NCBI GenBank assembly: GCA_945877125.1
Contig: CAMCQT010000018.1
Span: 1 to 52,331, forward strand
DNA length: 52,331 bases
Origin: Candidatus Brevifilum fermentans
GTDB taxonomy: Bacteria; Chloroflexota; Anaerolineae; Anaerolineales; Villigracilaceae
Reading direction: 5' to 3'
The notes below the pieces were generated by a model. It was not told where the DNA came from. It worked only from the letters and a program-made list of their open reading frames with translations, and made no database searches. The translations under genes and the position numbers were made by a program. Numbering within the stretch: position 1 is the stretch's first letter; every line of letters starts with the position of its first letter. Of this stretch, positions 17,124 to 26,000 are shown piece after piece.

Positions 17124-18227
17124 ATGCCATTCGCGCATATTACGGGCTGGGGCATGTATGTCCCAGAGCCGATACTTACCAATGACGATATATCCAAATT
17201 AGTGGACACCAACGATCAATGGATTCGTGAGCGCACTGGAATCCGCGAGCGTCACATTGCCCGCGAAAATGAGTTTCCATCCACAATGGGAGTGGAAGCG
17301 GCCATCAAAGCATTGCAGGTCGCAAACCTCGCCCCCACTGACCTGGATCTGATCATCTGCACTTCATCCTCTCCAGAGTATATTTTTCCTGCAACCGCCT
17401 GTATTATTCAGGATCAAATCGGAGCTACCAAAGCTGGCGCGTTTGATCTGCAAGCTGCCTGTACTGGCTTCATTTTCGCAACCAACATGGGCGCGCAAGC
17501 CATTCGCAGCGGCTCGGTAAAAAACGTATTGATCGTTGGCACAGAAGTCCTTTCCCGTTTTGTTAATTGGAAGGATCGCAATACCTGCATCCTGTTTGGA
17601 GATGGCGCTGGCGCTTTTGTTTTGCAGGCGAGTGAAGAACCCGGCGGCGTGATGTCTGCCGTGATGCACTCAGACGGCTCCGGCGCAGACTCGTTGATTA
17701 TCCCCGCTGGGGGTTCGCATCACCCTGCAACCGAAGCAACCCTGCGCGAAGGCCGTCACTTCATGCAAATGGACGGAAAGGAAGTTTTTCGTTTTGCAAC
17801 ACGCGTTATGGGACGTGCTGTGACCGAAGCCCTCGAACAGGTGAAAATGACCACCGACGATGTGCAATGGATCATTCCACATCAGGCAAATTACCGCATC
17901 ATTGAAACTGCCGCAAAACACCTGAAAATGCCGCTGGATAAATTCGTGATCAACGTGGAGCGCTACGGCAATACTTCCACGGCTTCCATCCCAATCGCTA
18001 CGGTTGAAGCGTTACAAGCGTCTCGGATCAAACCCAAAGATAAAATCGTCTTCGTTGGCTTTGGCGGAGGTCTCACCTGGGGAGCGATGGTCGTCGAGTG
18101 GACAGGTCCCCTGCCGGTCAAGAAACATGTCCACCCCGCACAATATCGCTTATTTGCTCGTCTGCGTTCATTTGTGCGCCGCGCCATTCGCTTCATTGAA
18201 GGCTTCTTCTCGCGCAAAGAACTTTAG
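17124..18227 (+). CDS. fabH: beta-ketoacyl-ACP synthase III (FabH)
   Basis: 367 aa. It starts fatty-acid synthesis by condensing acyl-CoA with malonyl-ACP. The catalytic triad is C113 (QAACTGFIFA), His in IIPHQANYRI and Asn in VERYGNTSTASIP. The N-terminal TNDQWIRERTGIRERH is a family signature. Compared with usual FabH (about 320-335 aa) it has a basic C-terminal extension of some 35 residues (RLRSFVRRAIRFIEGFFS), amphipathic and possibly membrane-contacting. AAAGGAG lies just before the ATG, 10 bases after fabF. Confidence 0.95.
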   Translation: MPFAHITGWGMYVPEPILTNDDISKLVDTNDQWIRERTGIRERHIARENEFPSTMGVEAAIKALQVANLAPTDLDLIICTSSSPEYIFPATACIIQDQIGATKAGAFDLQAACTGFIFATNMGAQAIRSGSVKNVLIVGTEVLSRFVNWKDRNTCILFGDGAGAFVLQASEEPGGVMSAVMHSDGSGADSLIIPAGGSHHPATEATLREGRHFMQMDGKEVFRFATRVMGRAVTEALEQVKMTTDDVQWIIPHQANYRIIETAAKHLKMPLDKFVINVERYGNTSTASIPIATVEALQASRIKPKDKIVFVGFGGGLTWGAMVVEWTGPLPVKKHVHPAQYRLFARLRSFVRRAIRFIEGFFSRKEL

Positions 18228-18245
18228 CCACTTTTTTTTCAATTG

Positions 18246-18254
18246 TGGTAGGAT
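18246..18254 (+). promoter_or_regulatory. possible extended -10 promoter of tatA
   Basis: TGGTAGGAT resembles the TGGTATAAT found before efp. It lies 30 bases before the tatA start, and AAAGGAG follows at the proper distance. Confidence 0.3.
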
Positions 18255-18283
18255 AAGGTCGAAATTCAAAAAAGGAGCGTTTT

Positions 18284-18469
18284 ATGCCAAGATTACCTGG
18301 TGGTGCAGAATGGATCATCATTCTCGTTATAGTTATTCTCTTGTTTGGACCCGGGCGCATCGGTAAGATCGCTGGAGAACTCGGACGCGGAATCAAGAAC
18401 TTCCGCGAAGGACTGGGATCTAAAGAAGAACAGCCCGAAAAACCCGAAGATTCAGAAGAGAAAAAGTAA
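18284..18469 (+). CDS. tatA: twin-arginine translocase subunit TatA/E
   Basis: A 61-aa membrane protein of the Tat pathway, which exports folded proteins. Residues about 8-22 are the single transmembrane helix (WIIILVIVILLF), followed by the hallmark FGPGRIGKIAGELGRGIKNF amphipathic helix and a charged tail rich in Glu and Lys. The size and motif are typical of TatA. No tatB or tatC is nearby. AAAGGAG lies 6-7 bases before the ATG, and a strong terminator follows. Confidence 0.94.
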   Translation: MPRLPGGAEWIIILVIVILLFGPGRIGKIAGELGRGIKNFREGLGSKEEQPEKPEDSEEKK

Positions 18470-18473
18470 CACT

Positions 18474-18511
18474 AAAAAAGAAGGTCACCAATTGGTGACC
18501 TTCTTTTTTTT
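18474..18511. terminator. bidirectional terminator between tatA and the NACHT pair
   Basis: AAAAAAGAAGGTCACC and GGTGACCTTCTTTTTT form a perfect 16-bp stem with loop AATT. Runs of A and T on both sides allow it to end tatA on the plus strand and the small-protein gene on the minus strand. Confidence 0.92.
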
Positions 18512-18534
18512 TATTTCGCCGCTTGAATACGCGC

Positions 18535-18942
18535 TTATGAATTCGCGTCTTCAGCCATTTTTTGTGAAATACGTTTGATAACCTCAGCCACACCACCCAC
18601 TGGACTCTTCAAAGTTTCAAAAGCTACCTCGACGATCTCTGGAGCCATACGCTTTATATTGCGAAAACGCCGCATAATAAAGTTCTCGTCAGGCTTGGGT
18701 TCTGCGAGTGCAGTTTCAATTTCCTTGAGTTCTTCCTTGGCATCCTGTTTCTTCCCATCTTGAAGTTTTGGATGTGCGTCAACAAAATTGTAAATCTTTT
18801 GAAAGAGCGGCGCAATGTTAATATGTTGATTGGTAATCGTATTATTATCACCAATCACAAAATTGCTACCCTGCACATTACCGCCAATGACAATACTTCC
18901 ATCCCCTGCGCTCAGTCCTTTTCTTTTCTTTTTCTCAGCCAT
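18535..18942 (-). CDS. small protein sharing an N-terminal motif with the adjacent NACHT protein
   Basis: 135 aa, soluble, no known family. Residues 1-10 are basic. Residues about 12-36 form a glycine-rich, beta-prone segment (GDGSIVIGGNVQGSNFVIGD) that mirrors the N-terminal segment of the NACHT-FGE protein encoded 21 bases upstream on the same strand. The rest is helical: LFQKIYNFVDAHPKL, a charged coiled segment DAKEELKEIETALAE, and a C-terminal helix FETLKSPVGGVAEVIKRIS. GGAGG before the ATG is a strong ribosome site. The shared motif and tight spacing suggest that the two proteins assemble together, with this one as partner or effector; this is inferred. It ends just before a bidirectional terminator. 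Confidence 0.78.
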   Translation of the reverse strand: MAEKKKRKGLSAGDGSIVIGGNVQGSNFVIGDNNTITNQHINIAPLFQKIYNFVDAHPKLQDGKKQDAKEELKEIETALAEPKPDENFIMRRFRNIKRMAPEIVEVAFETLKSPVGGVAEVIKRISQKMAEDANS

Positions 18943-18963
18943 CGTTCCTCCAAAAAATATTAG

Positions 18964-21609
18964 TTACGAATCCTTCGGTGCGATAACCACACGAAAACCA
19001 AGGTCATCATTAAACATCAAAGGGATCGACCAGTTACAAAATGACGAACGCGCAAACCACTGATAGCCGATCCATGACCCGCCGCGCACAATGCGATATT
19101 TTTTATCTTCCTCATACCACGAACGTGTCCACTCCCAAACATTGCCGCTCATATCCCATGCGCCTTCGGGGCTGACACCCTGCGGAAAAGTGCAAACCGC
19201 AGTCGTACCGCCAAGCCCAGAACCTGTCGCTTCGCTGTCCCAGGTATTCGCGGCAGTTTTGTCAAAGCCTTCGCCCCAGGGATATTCGCACCCTTCACTG
19301 CCACGTGAAGCACGCTCCCACTCATCATCACGGGGCAGGCGAATGGTGTATCCTTCGGGCACAGCCACGATCTTTTTGGAGAGCCAGTTGCAATATGCTT
19401 CAGCTTCAAACCAATTCACACCCACAATCGGCACGATCGGGTTGCTCAATTCAATACTGTGCCAGTAATACGGCGCATTGCGTTTTACAAGCGGACGATG
19501 TTCCAGCCAATCATGCGCCACGGCTTCAAGCGTGCGTGAATCGTATTTTCCAGTGCGCCACTCCCAGCCATCGCTGCTCCAATAATCCTGCGTCTGATAA
19601 CCATCTTCTTTGACGAAACGCGCAAACTGGATATTGGTAACCGGATACTTGCCGATGAAATACATGTACGGAATTTCTTTCGTATCTTTCTTAACCCCAG
19701 CCTGATACTCACCCGCAGGAATTTCTGCAAACCGATCAATATCTCCGGGCCGCCACCCAAGCCTGCCGAGCAACAGACCAGCATGACGCCTCAGCTCAGG
19801 CCGGATTTCTCCATCCTGCATGGTAGTTAGCAAGGCTTGAATTACATATTCCTTGCTTTGCAAAGACACGCCGCCCGGCCACGTATCCAGCACGGCATCG
19901 CCAGCGAGCACCACTGCCTCACCGGGAGGGCCAGGCTGATTATTTACAAGCGCTTCAACCACCTCGCCAGCCACCTTAGGCAATTGCTGACGGATGCCAA
20001 GATAGCCAATGGTAAGCAGGGTTACTTCGCGCCAGGCCTGCTCACCCACATGGGCAGATAATGTTTCAATGATCGTTGCAGAATTACCCTGACCCTTTAA
20101 AGCAAGCGCAACTGCCGCAAGATATTCTTCAAATGTTAGGTGAATAAATCCATATTCGCCGGGTCCGCGTTCAAGCAGAAGCGCAGCATGTTCGCGGACA
20201 TCTGTAAGAAATTGGCGCGCCGCCTGATGAGGTGATGTCTCATTGCGCTCCATAAACAGTTCTTCGAGCTTGCGGCGCATGTCTTCACGCCCAACCAAGC
20301 CAACGCCGGGACTTACTTCGTGCATCCACAATGCAAGCGGAGCAAGAATGCGTATCGTTTGAAGCTCGTCAATATCACGACCGGGCGCACGTCCGCTGAG
20401 ACTGCGGGCGCGGTTCCAGGTTGAGAGCAGGGTATTTACATATTGATCGTAAAGTTGGACTCGGCGCTCAGGCAGTGAAACACCCTGCCGCTTCATCAAT
20501 GCCAGAATGGTGAGAAGCAATGGCGTGGATGCCAACTGCCGTACGCCCGGATTCTGCTGAATGGAGTCAAGCAGTTCGCGGCGGTCTGTTTCTGCATCTG
20601 CGCGGGCAACAGCCGTGTTGCCCTGCACTTGTTTTTCAAGTGCCGTTGTCCAATACTTGATAAATTCTTCGATCTCGTCTTCTTCAAAATCAACGATGGT
20701 ACATTCGACAAGGTCTTCAGCAGAAGGACGAACTGCGCGATAGCCAACTACACGGCTGGTCATTACAAATTTATTGCCTTCACGACGATGGAACGCGAAG
20801 AAATCGACCACACGCTCAACAACGGTATTACGCATATTAATATCACGTACTTCGTCGAGTCCATCCAACAAGATGAGCGCACGACCTACTTTCAGCGCCT
20901 CACTTAACATGGATCCGACAGGCAAATCTGCGCCGATGCCTGCAAAATATTCTGCTATGAAATCATCAAGACGAATATCTTGTGACTGAAGCGCATTGGC
21001 AAATGCGGCCAACGGCAACAGAATCGGCAAATAATCGTCAAGCCCGATCTTGGCGCCTTCGCCGCGTGCAAGACGTAAAGCCAGATATTTTACGAAAGTG
21101 GTCTTGCCTGCGCCAGGGTCACCCAGCACGATCACGCCTGAATGTTTTTGTAAAACATTCAAAAGTGGAATCGGCTCGCCAAAATGCAAAAGTTCCTGTT
21201 CGTCATTGGTTACGTCACGACCTGCCAGGCTAAGGTCACGCTTCCAAGTGTCGCCTTCAGGCAATTCCATGCGTGCCTTGAGCGGCACATAAAGATCGAG
21301 CAATTTCAGTTTTAGTGGAATCCGGTCAGAAATCCCCATGCCTTTTAAGCTGAGGTAATAGTGGCGATCTGTCAGGTAGCCGAGATAAGCCGCAGTGGCC
21401 TCGCGCAGTTTTTCGGCAGGCAAAGCAGGCTTGAGGTCACGCCAGAAGCGATCCGCAAGGACAATGGTCTGCCCATGAATAATCGCGCTGTCGGTTACCG
21501 ATCCGCCAACGGCGATACCCTGGTCACCGGTCTGAATATTTTGTTCAGATTCGGTTGTTTTTACTGTTTTTTTTGGGGTGATTTTCTTTTCAGTCATGCC
21601 CTGCCTCAT
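18964..21609 (-). CDS. NACHT-domain STAND ATPase with C-terminal FGE/SUMF1 domain
   Basis: 881 aa. Residues about 28-50 carry the glycine-rich motif GDQGIAVGGSV...IIHGQTIVL also present in the next gene. Residues about 55-150 are a helical linker. The NACHT ATPase has Walker A GDPGAGKTT (163-171) and Walker B ILLDGLDE (about 245-252), then the winged-helix-like part with FIHLTFEEYLAA. Residues about 637-881 are a formylglycine-generating-enzyme/C-type-lectin-like fold: IPAGEYQAG, KYPVTNIQFARFV, NWFEAEAYCNWL, GNVWEWTRSW, RIVRGGSW and LGFRV. Only isolated cysteines occur there, so enzymatic FGE activity is doubtful; a ligand-sensing role fits better. STAND proteins of this kind are known in signalling and antiphage defence. 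An alternative start is the ATG at 21597. No transmembrane helix is present. Confidence 0.88.
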   Translation of the reverse strand: MRQGMTEKKITPKKTVKTTESEQNIQTGDQGIAVGGSVTDSAIIHGQTIVLADRFWRDLKPALPAEKLREATAAYLGYLTDRHYYLSLKGMGISDRIPLKLKLLDLYVPLKARMELPEGDTWKRDLSLAGRDVTNDEQELLHFGEPIPLLNVLQKHSGVIVLGDPGAGKTTFVKYLALRLARGEGAKIGLDDYLPILLPLAAFANALQSQDIRLDDFIAEYFAGIGADLPVGSMLSEALKVGRALILLDGLDEVRDINMRNTVVERVVDFFAFHRREGNKFVMTSRVVGYRAVRPSAEDLVECTIVDFEEDEIEEFIKYWTTALEKQVQGNTAVARADAETDRRELLDSIQQNPGVRQLASTPLLLTILALMKRQGVSLPERRVQLYDQYVNTLLSTWNRARSLSGRAPGRDIDELQTIRILAPLALWMHEVSPGVGLVGREDMRRKLEELFMERNETSPHQAARQFLTDVREHAALLLERGPGEYGFIHLTFEEYLAAVALALKGQGNSATIIETLSAHVGEQAWREVTLLTIGYLGIRQQLPKVAGEVVEALVNNQPGPPGEAVVLAGDAVLDTWPGGVSLQSKEYVIQALLTTMQDGEIRPELRRHAGLLLGRLGWRPGDIDRFAEIPAGEYQAGVKKDTKEIPYMYFIGKYPVTNIQFARFVKEDGYQTQDYWSSDGWEWRTGKYDSRTLEAVAHDWLEHRPLVKRNAPYYWHSIELSNPIVPIVGVNWFEAEAYCNWLSKKIVAVPEGYTIRLPRDDEWERASRGSEGCEYPWGEGFDKTAANTWDSEATGSGLGGTTAVCTFPQGVSPEGAWDMSGNVWEWTRSWYEEDKKYRIVRGGSWIGYQWFARSSFCNWSIPLMFNDDLGFRVVIAPKDS

Positions 21610-21720
21610 TAATTCCTATTATGCCAGTATACAGTAAATCTAAAAATCTGGAGTTACCAAATTGTAAGGTACTCGTTTTCGTTGAAAGTTGGCAAAACTG
21701 CACTTAACAAGGAGAAAATA

Positions 21721-21839
21721 GAACTCTTGCATAAACTCGGATTTCATTCCGACCTATCCCCCTGCCCCCTTCCCTGATAGGGAAGGGGGTGGCACCGTAG
21801 GCGACGGGGGTTAGGTTCTTAATACTTTTGCAAGAGGTC
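21721..21839. mobile_element. MITE-like element with GACCTCTTGCA ends, copy A
   Basis: The left end GAACTCTTGCATAA is inverted at the right as TTTTGCAAGAGGTC. TA lies directly outside both ends (21719-21720 and 21840-21841), the target signature of IS630/Tc1-mariner type elements. The 119-bp body has no ORF but contains a nested hairpin with CCCCCTTCCCT/AGGGAAGGGGG. Copies B and C are at 33733 and 50919. Confidence 0.7.
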
Positions 21840-21852
21840 TAATATAGAAAAA

Positions 21853-21884
21853 CAAAAGCCCGGCTCGGTTGAGTCGGGCTTTAT
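21853..21884 (-). terminator. intrinsic terminator after the FIST gene
   Basis: On the minus strand AAAGCCCGACTC and GAGCCGGGCTTT form a 12-bp stem with a 4-base loop, followed by TTTGTTTTT. It lies 20 bases after the FIST stop codon. Confidence 0.9.
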
Positions 21885-21903
21885 AAAATAATTGATCCTT
21901 GTT

Positions 21904-23061
21904 TTATTCTGAATTTTCTTCGCCAAATGCGATCACCACAATATGCTGGTTCAAAAAATTTGGGACGGCGCCATCGACAGAAACAACCTGTCCCAAAGTG
22001 TAGCCGCCTGCAATTGGAATTTTTGTGCCCAGAATATCCTGCACAGCGGTGATCTCCATACCAGACTGCGCTTTTAGAAGCAATTGCCATGCGATATCAA
22101 CAAGGACAAGGGCAAAGACCGGTTTTGCATTACCAAGCTGCAATAAGGCTTGTTGTGCGGCCTCGTGCGCCGCGCGCTCACAGGCAACGTGGCTGCCTAC
22201 TAACAAGTAGGCATCAATGCCATCTCGAATGGTAGCGTTCATGCGGAAACTGCCGTCTGCTTCCACGCGGATGGGCGAGCGCACGATCAAGTCATCACCT
22301 TGCTCCACGCCAAGCGGATATAGACGGGCGAGATAATTCAAGGGTGGGAATGCCCAATCGCGGGCGGGATAGCCAAAGAGGGTTGCGTAGGTTTCAGATG
22401 CGGGGCGTCCATCCAATGTCCGCAGCCAGAAACCACGCGAACGTGTCACACGAAACTGTTTCCCTACCTGATCCCAACCATGGTCATAGCCTACGCCTAT
22501 CTTTAAGTTACCCCGCAGAAACGCGGCGGCTAATCCGCCAGTACCCGTTTGACTGCCTGCCATTTGATACGTATTACCGGTATGTAAATCACCGCTTGAA
22601 AGACCACCCATAACATTCAAACTGGGTGGAAGCACATTACAAAATTGCTCAGCATCTCCATTAAAGCCGTCTGCAAAAAACAGCAGGGATTGATGCTCCT
22701 CGCGCGCTGCGGCATATTGCAGTATTTTTGCGGCAGTCTCGCGCCCCGACTGGGCATAGCCCGGGAGCCAGAGTGCATCCGCTTGAAAATCGCCACTTAA
22801 TAAGGCAACCACCACTGAGTGCGGATGCTGACCTTCATGCGTAAGTCCGGCGGGAGAACTAAACCCAAGCACGGGAACATCGCCAAGTAAACTGGTTACA
22901 CCATTCAGCACTTCACGCGCCTGATATTGATGCGACGCGATTACCACGGCAAAACCCGGTGCGCTTGCGCCCAAACGATTCAAGGCCTGATGTGCGGCTT
23001 GCAAGCCAGCTTCACGCCCATCGAGCGCTTGCGCAGATCCTACGGATGCAACCAATGACAT
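21904..23061 (-). CDS. FIST-domain sensory protein
   Basis: 385 aa, made of FIST N and FIST C domains. These occur in signal-transduction proteins and are thought to bind small ligands such as amino acids. Seen: the N-terminal ASVGSAQALDGREAGLQAA, PVLGFSSPAG near residue 85, FADGFNGDAEQF near 130, GGLSSGD near 152, and the FIST C part with CERAAHEAAQQAL and VLVDIAWQLLL. There is no signal peptide or output domain. It starts nine bases after the stop of a large histidine kinase, with GAGG before its ATG. It is therefore very probably an accessory ligand-binding input of that kinase, although this is inferred from position. Confidence 0.85.
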   Translation of the reverse strand: MSLVASVGSAQALDGREAGLQAAHQALNRLGASAPGFAVVIASHQYQAREVLNGVTSLLGDVPVLGFSSPAGLTHEGQHPHSVVVALLSGDFQADALWLPGYAQSGRETAAKILQYAAAREEHQSLLFFADGFNGDAEQFCNVLPPSLNVMGGLSSGDLHTGNTYQMAGSQTGTGGLAAAFLRGNLKIGVGYDHGWDQVGKQFRVTRSRGFWLRTLDGRPASETYATLFGYPARDWAFPPLNYLARLYPLGVEQGDDLIVRSPIRVEADGSFRMNATIRDGIDAYLLVGSHVACERAAHEAAQQALLQLGNAKPVFALVLVDIAWQLLLKAQSGMEITAVQDILGTKIPIAGGYTLGQVVSVDGAVPNFLNQHIVVIAFGEENSE

Positions 23062-23070
23062 ATCGCCTCG

Positions 23071-26000
23071 CTACTCTTCAGCAACCGGAATGGTGATGTG
23101 GAATGTTGTACCGGCGCGAAATTCACTTTCGAACCATATTTTGCCGCCTTGCATTTCAATCAGTTTCTTTGTAATGTTCAGCCCAAGACCGGTACCCGTT
23201 GCCATATCTTTGGAGTACTCGGTACGGAAGTATTGTTGGAATATTTTTTTCTGGTCTTCGGAAGTCATTCCCAAACCATCATCCTTTACCCAGATGTGTA
23301 CAACACGCGTTGAGTCGTTTACATCCCAAAGATGGTTATTGCTTTCCTCAGCGCCGATCTGCAAGACGCCGGCTTCGGGCGTATATTTGTAAGAGTTGCT
23401 GAGTAAATTAACAAGCACCTGAACAATGCGGGTGGGGTCTGCCCAAATAGCAGGAAGTTTCTCAGGTAGAAGAATTTCCAAAGTTTGTTTCTTGTCTTCG
23501 ATCTGATGTTTGAGGGAGCGAACGGTATCATCAATCAAAGTGGGTACGTCAGCCACTTTATAAGTTAGGCTCAAACGCCCCGCTTCGATCTTGGAGATGT
23601 CGTTGAGGTCAGATACCAGTGTGTTCATACGAACTACATTGGTTTTGATCGTGTTAAGGAAGTTTGCCTGCATATCGCTGATCGGTCCCACAGCGCCAGC
23701 GGACATTAGTTCTGTATAGCCCTTGATGGAAGTCATCGGGTTCTTTAACTCATGCGCTACAAATGAAACGAAGTCACTCTTGGCAACATTGGCTCGTTGA
23801 ACTTCGCCATATAGTTGCGCGTTGGAAATGGCAATGGCGGCATGGTCAGTGAGACGGGTCAGGAAGTCAATATCTACTTGCGAATCGCTCGTGCTTTCCA
23901 AATGAAGTAAACCAATGACCGTTGTCTCACGGCGAATTGGAATAACCAATTGGGTATGAGCAGTTGCAAGTAGTTTTTCATGAGACTCGGTAACAGTCAA
24001 TAATTGCGGCAAACCATTTTCGACAGAGAGCAGCATGGCAGACAATTCCACTTTCATCGTCTGGTCGGGAAGGTTCGCCATGCGCTCATCAAAACCCTGG
24101 TGAGCCATCACGCGCAGTTTGCTTTCCTCCAACATGCCGATCAAACCTGCTTCGGCGCCAGATTGACGCAACGCCCAATCCAAGGTGATGTGCATGGCAC
24201 GATCCATTTCAAGGCTGGCGTTCAACTCACGATCAATTCGCTGCATGACCGAGAGTTCCTCCACACGAGCGGCCAACTCCTGATCTGTGAGCATAAAAAG
24301 GCGCGTATTTTCAATTGCAACTGCGGCTTGTCCTGCAAAAGCGGTCAGAAGCTCCTGATCACCCGCTACGAATGGAAGTCCGTCACGACGATTAATAACT
24401 TCCACCACACCTGTGACACGATCCTTAACCTGCAAAGGAACTGCCATCAATGAACGGCTGACAAATCCAGTTTGTTGATCAACACCATCAAATCTTTTTG
24501 AGGCAACCTTTTGTTCTTCATTTTCGATGACCGGTCCGCGTGTTTGCACAGCGCGCCCGACGATCCCAGTACCAGACGGCAAACGTTGACCGATCAAGTT
24601 TGCGGCGACAGGTCCTACTGTAACTTTGAAAACCAATTCCTTGGTCTGTTCATCCAAAAGGAACAAACTTCCTGCTTCACAGTTCAAAATACCGACTGCG
24701 TTCTCGAGGATATTTTGAAGAAGTGGACCCAGTTCAAGCGTTGAAGTTAACTGCCGCGTGATCTCATTCAAAGTGGAAAGTTGACGCGCGCGCTGTTGTG
24801 TCTCTTGAAGCAGGCGCGCTTTTACGATTGCGCCCGCAGTTTGGTCCGCGATGGCTTGCAACAATTCAAGCTGACCACGCGTATACGCCGTAGCGCCGTC
24901 ACGACTGCCGATGCTAAGCGCGCCAATGGATTCAGCGCCGGCATTGAGCGGCACACCCATCCATGCAAAGACATTTTCCAATATGGGAGTGAGACTCCGC
25001 GCCTGACATTCACGGATGTAATCCTGAGTCATGAGTTGACGACTTTTACGGATCACTTCCGGGCTGAGACCTGTGCTCATCGAAAAGGGCAGATTCTCAC
25101 GTTCGGGAATGCGTTCGTTGTTCTCGACACAGAAGCCGTAATAAAAATAGTCACTCGCCTCGTTATAAAGCGTGATGTGAAAATGCGAGGTGGGAATGAT
25201 CTGTGCAGTTTGAGCGTAGATCAACTCAAGTACATCATCAAAAGTCAGGGTCACGTTCACGCCTTGAGAGACGCGAGTCAGAGCGTTCATTTCCTGAATC
25301 TGACGTTCAAGGTGGGCAACGGTTTGCAGACGCTCAATGGCAATGGAAGCCTGGTCACAAATATTCTCAAGGAATTTCAGATCGCGCGGCGCATAAGGCT
25401 GACCTGACAAGCGTGCTCCCAATGCAAGCCAGCCGTTGACACGCTTCTTGCCGGGTAAAACAACAAACAAACGCGCGCCAAGTAAGGCAAGCCGAGATTG
25501 TTCAGTTTGCAATGCTGGCGGCAAAGCGGCGGTATTATCCAAATATAAAGGCAGGTGTTCGGTTTCAAAATAACGCGCAAATGGACTTGTTGCCGTGAAG
25601 CGAATATCACTTGTTGGGCGGCGATCATCACCGGGGAGGGCGGAGAAAAAGTCGTTGAGTGTATCGTATGTATAGACGTGGACCCTGCTGGGGGTTAGGG
25701 TTGATGCGATCTGTTCGCTCAGGATAACGCCGATCGTGTTGAGATCCAATGCAGTGGTGAGTCTATGTGAAAAATCCTGTAGTTGTTCTGCAAAGGCGCG
25801 TTCACCGCGAAAAAACAGGCTGTCCACAAGGCGTTGCAATTGTGTGCGAATTGGATCCAGGAAAAGAACAAGTGCAAGGATAAAGCCCCCCACCAAATAT
25901 GGATTATTCGCAGGCAACTTAGTATGAGCGATCAAACCTGCACCGGTAACAAGCGCCAAATATGGAAGCACCACAAGCACGGTCAGCAGAGCATACATCA

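Noticed and set aside
18964-21609. Complete diversity-generating retroelement
   Set aside because: No reverse transcriptase, accessory gene or template repeat is present in the window; only the lectin-like fold points that way.
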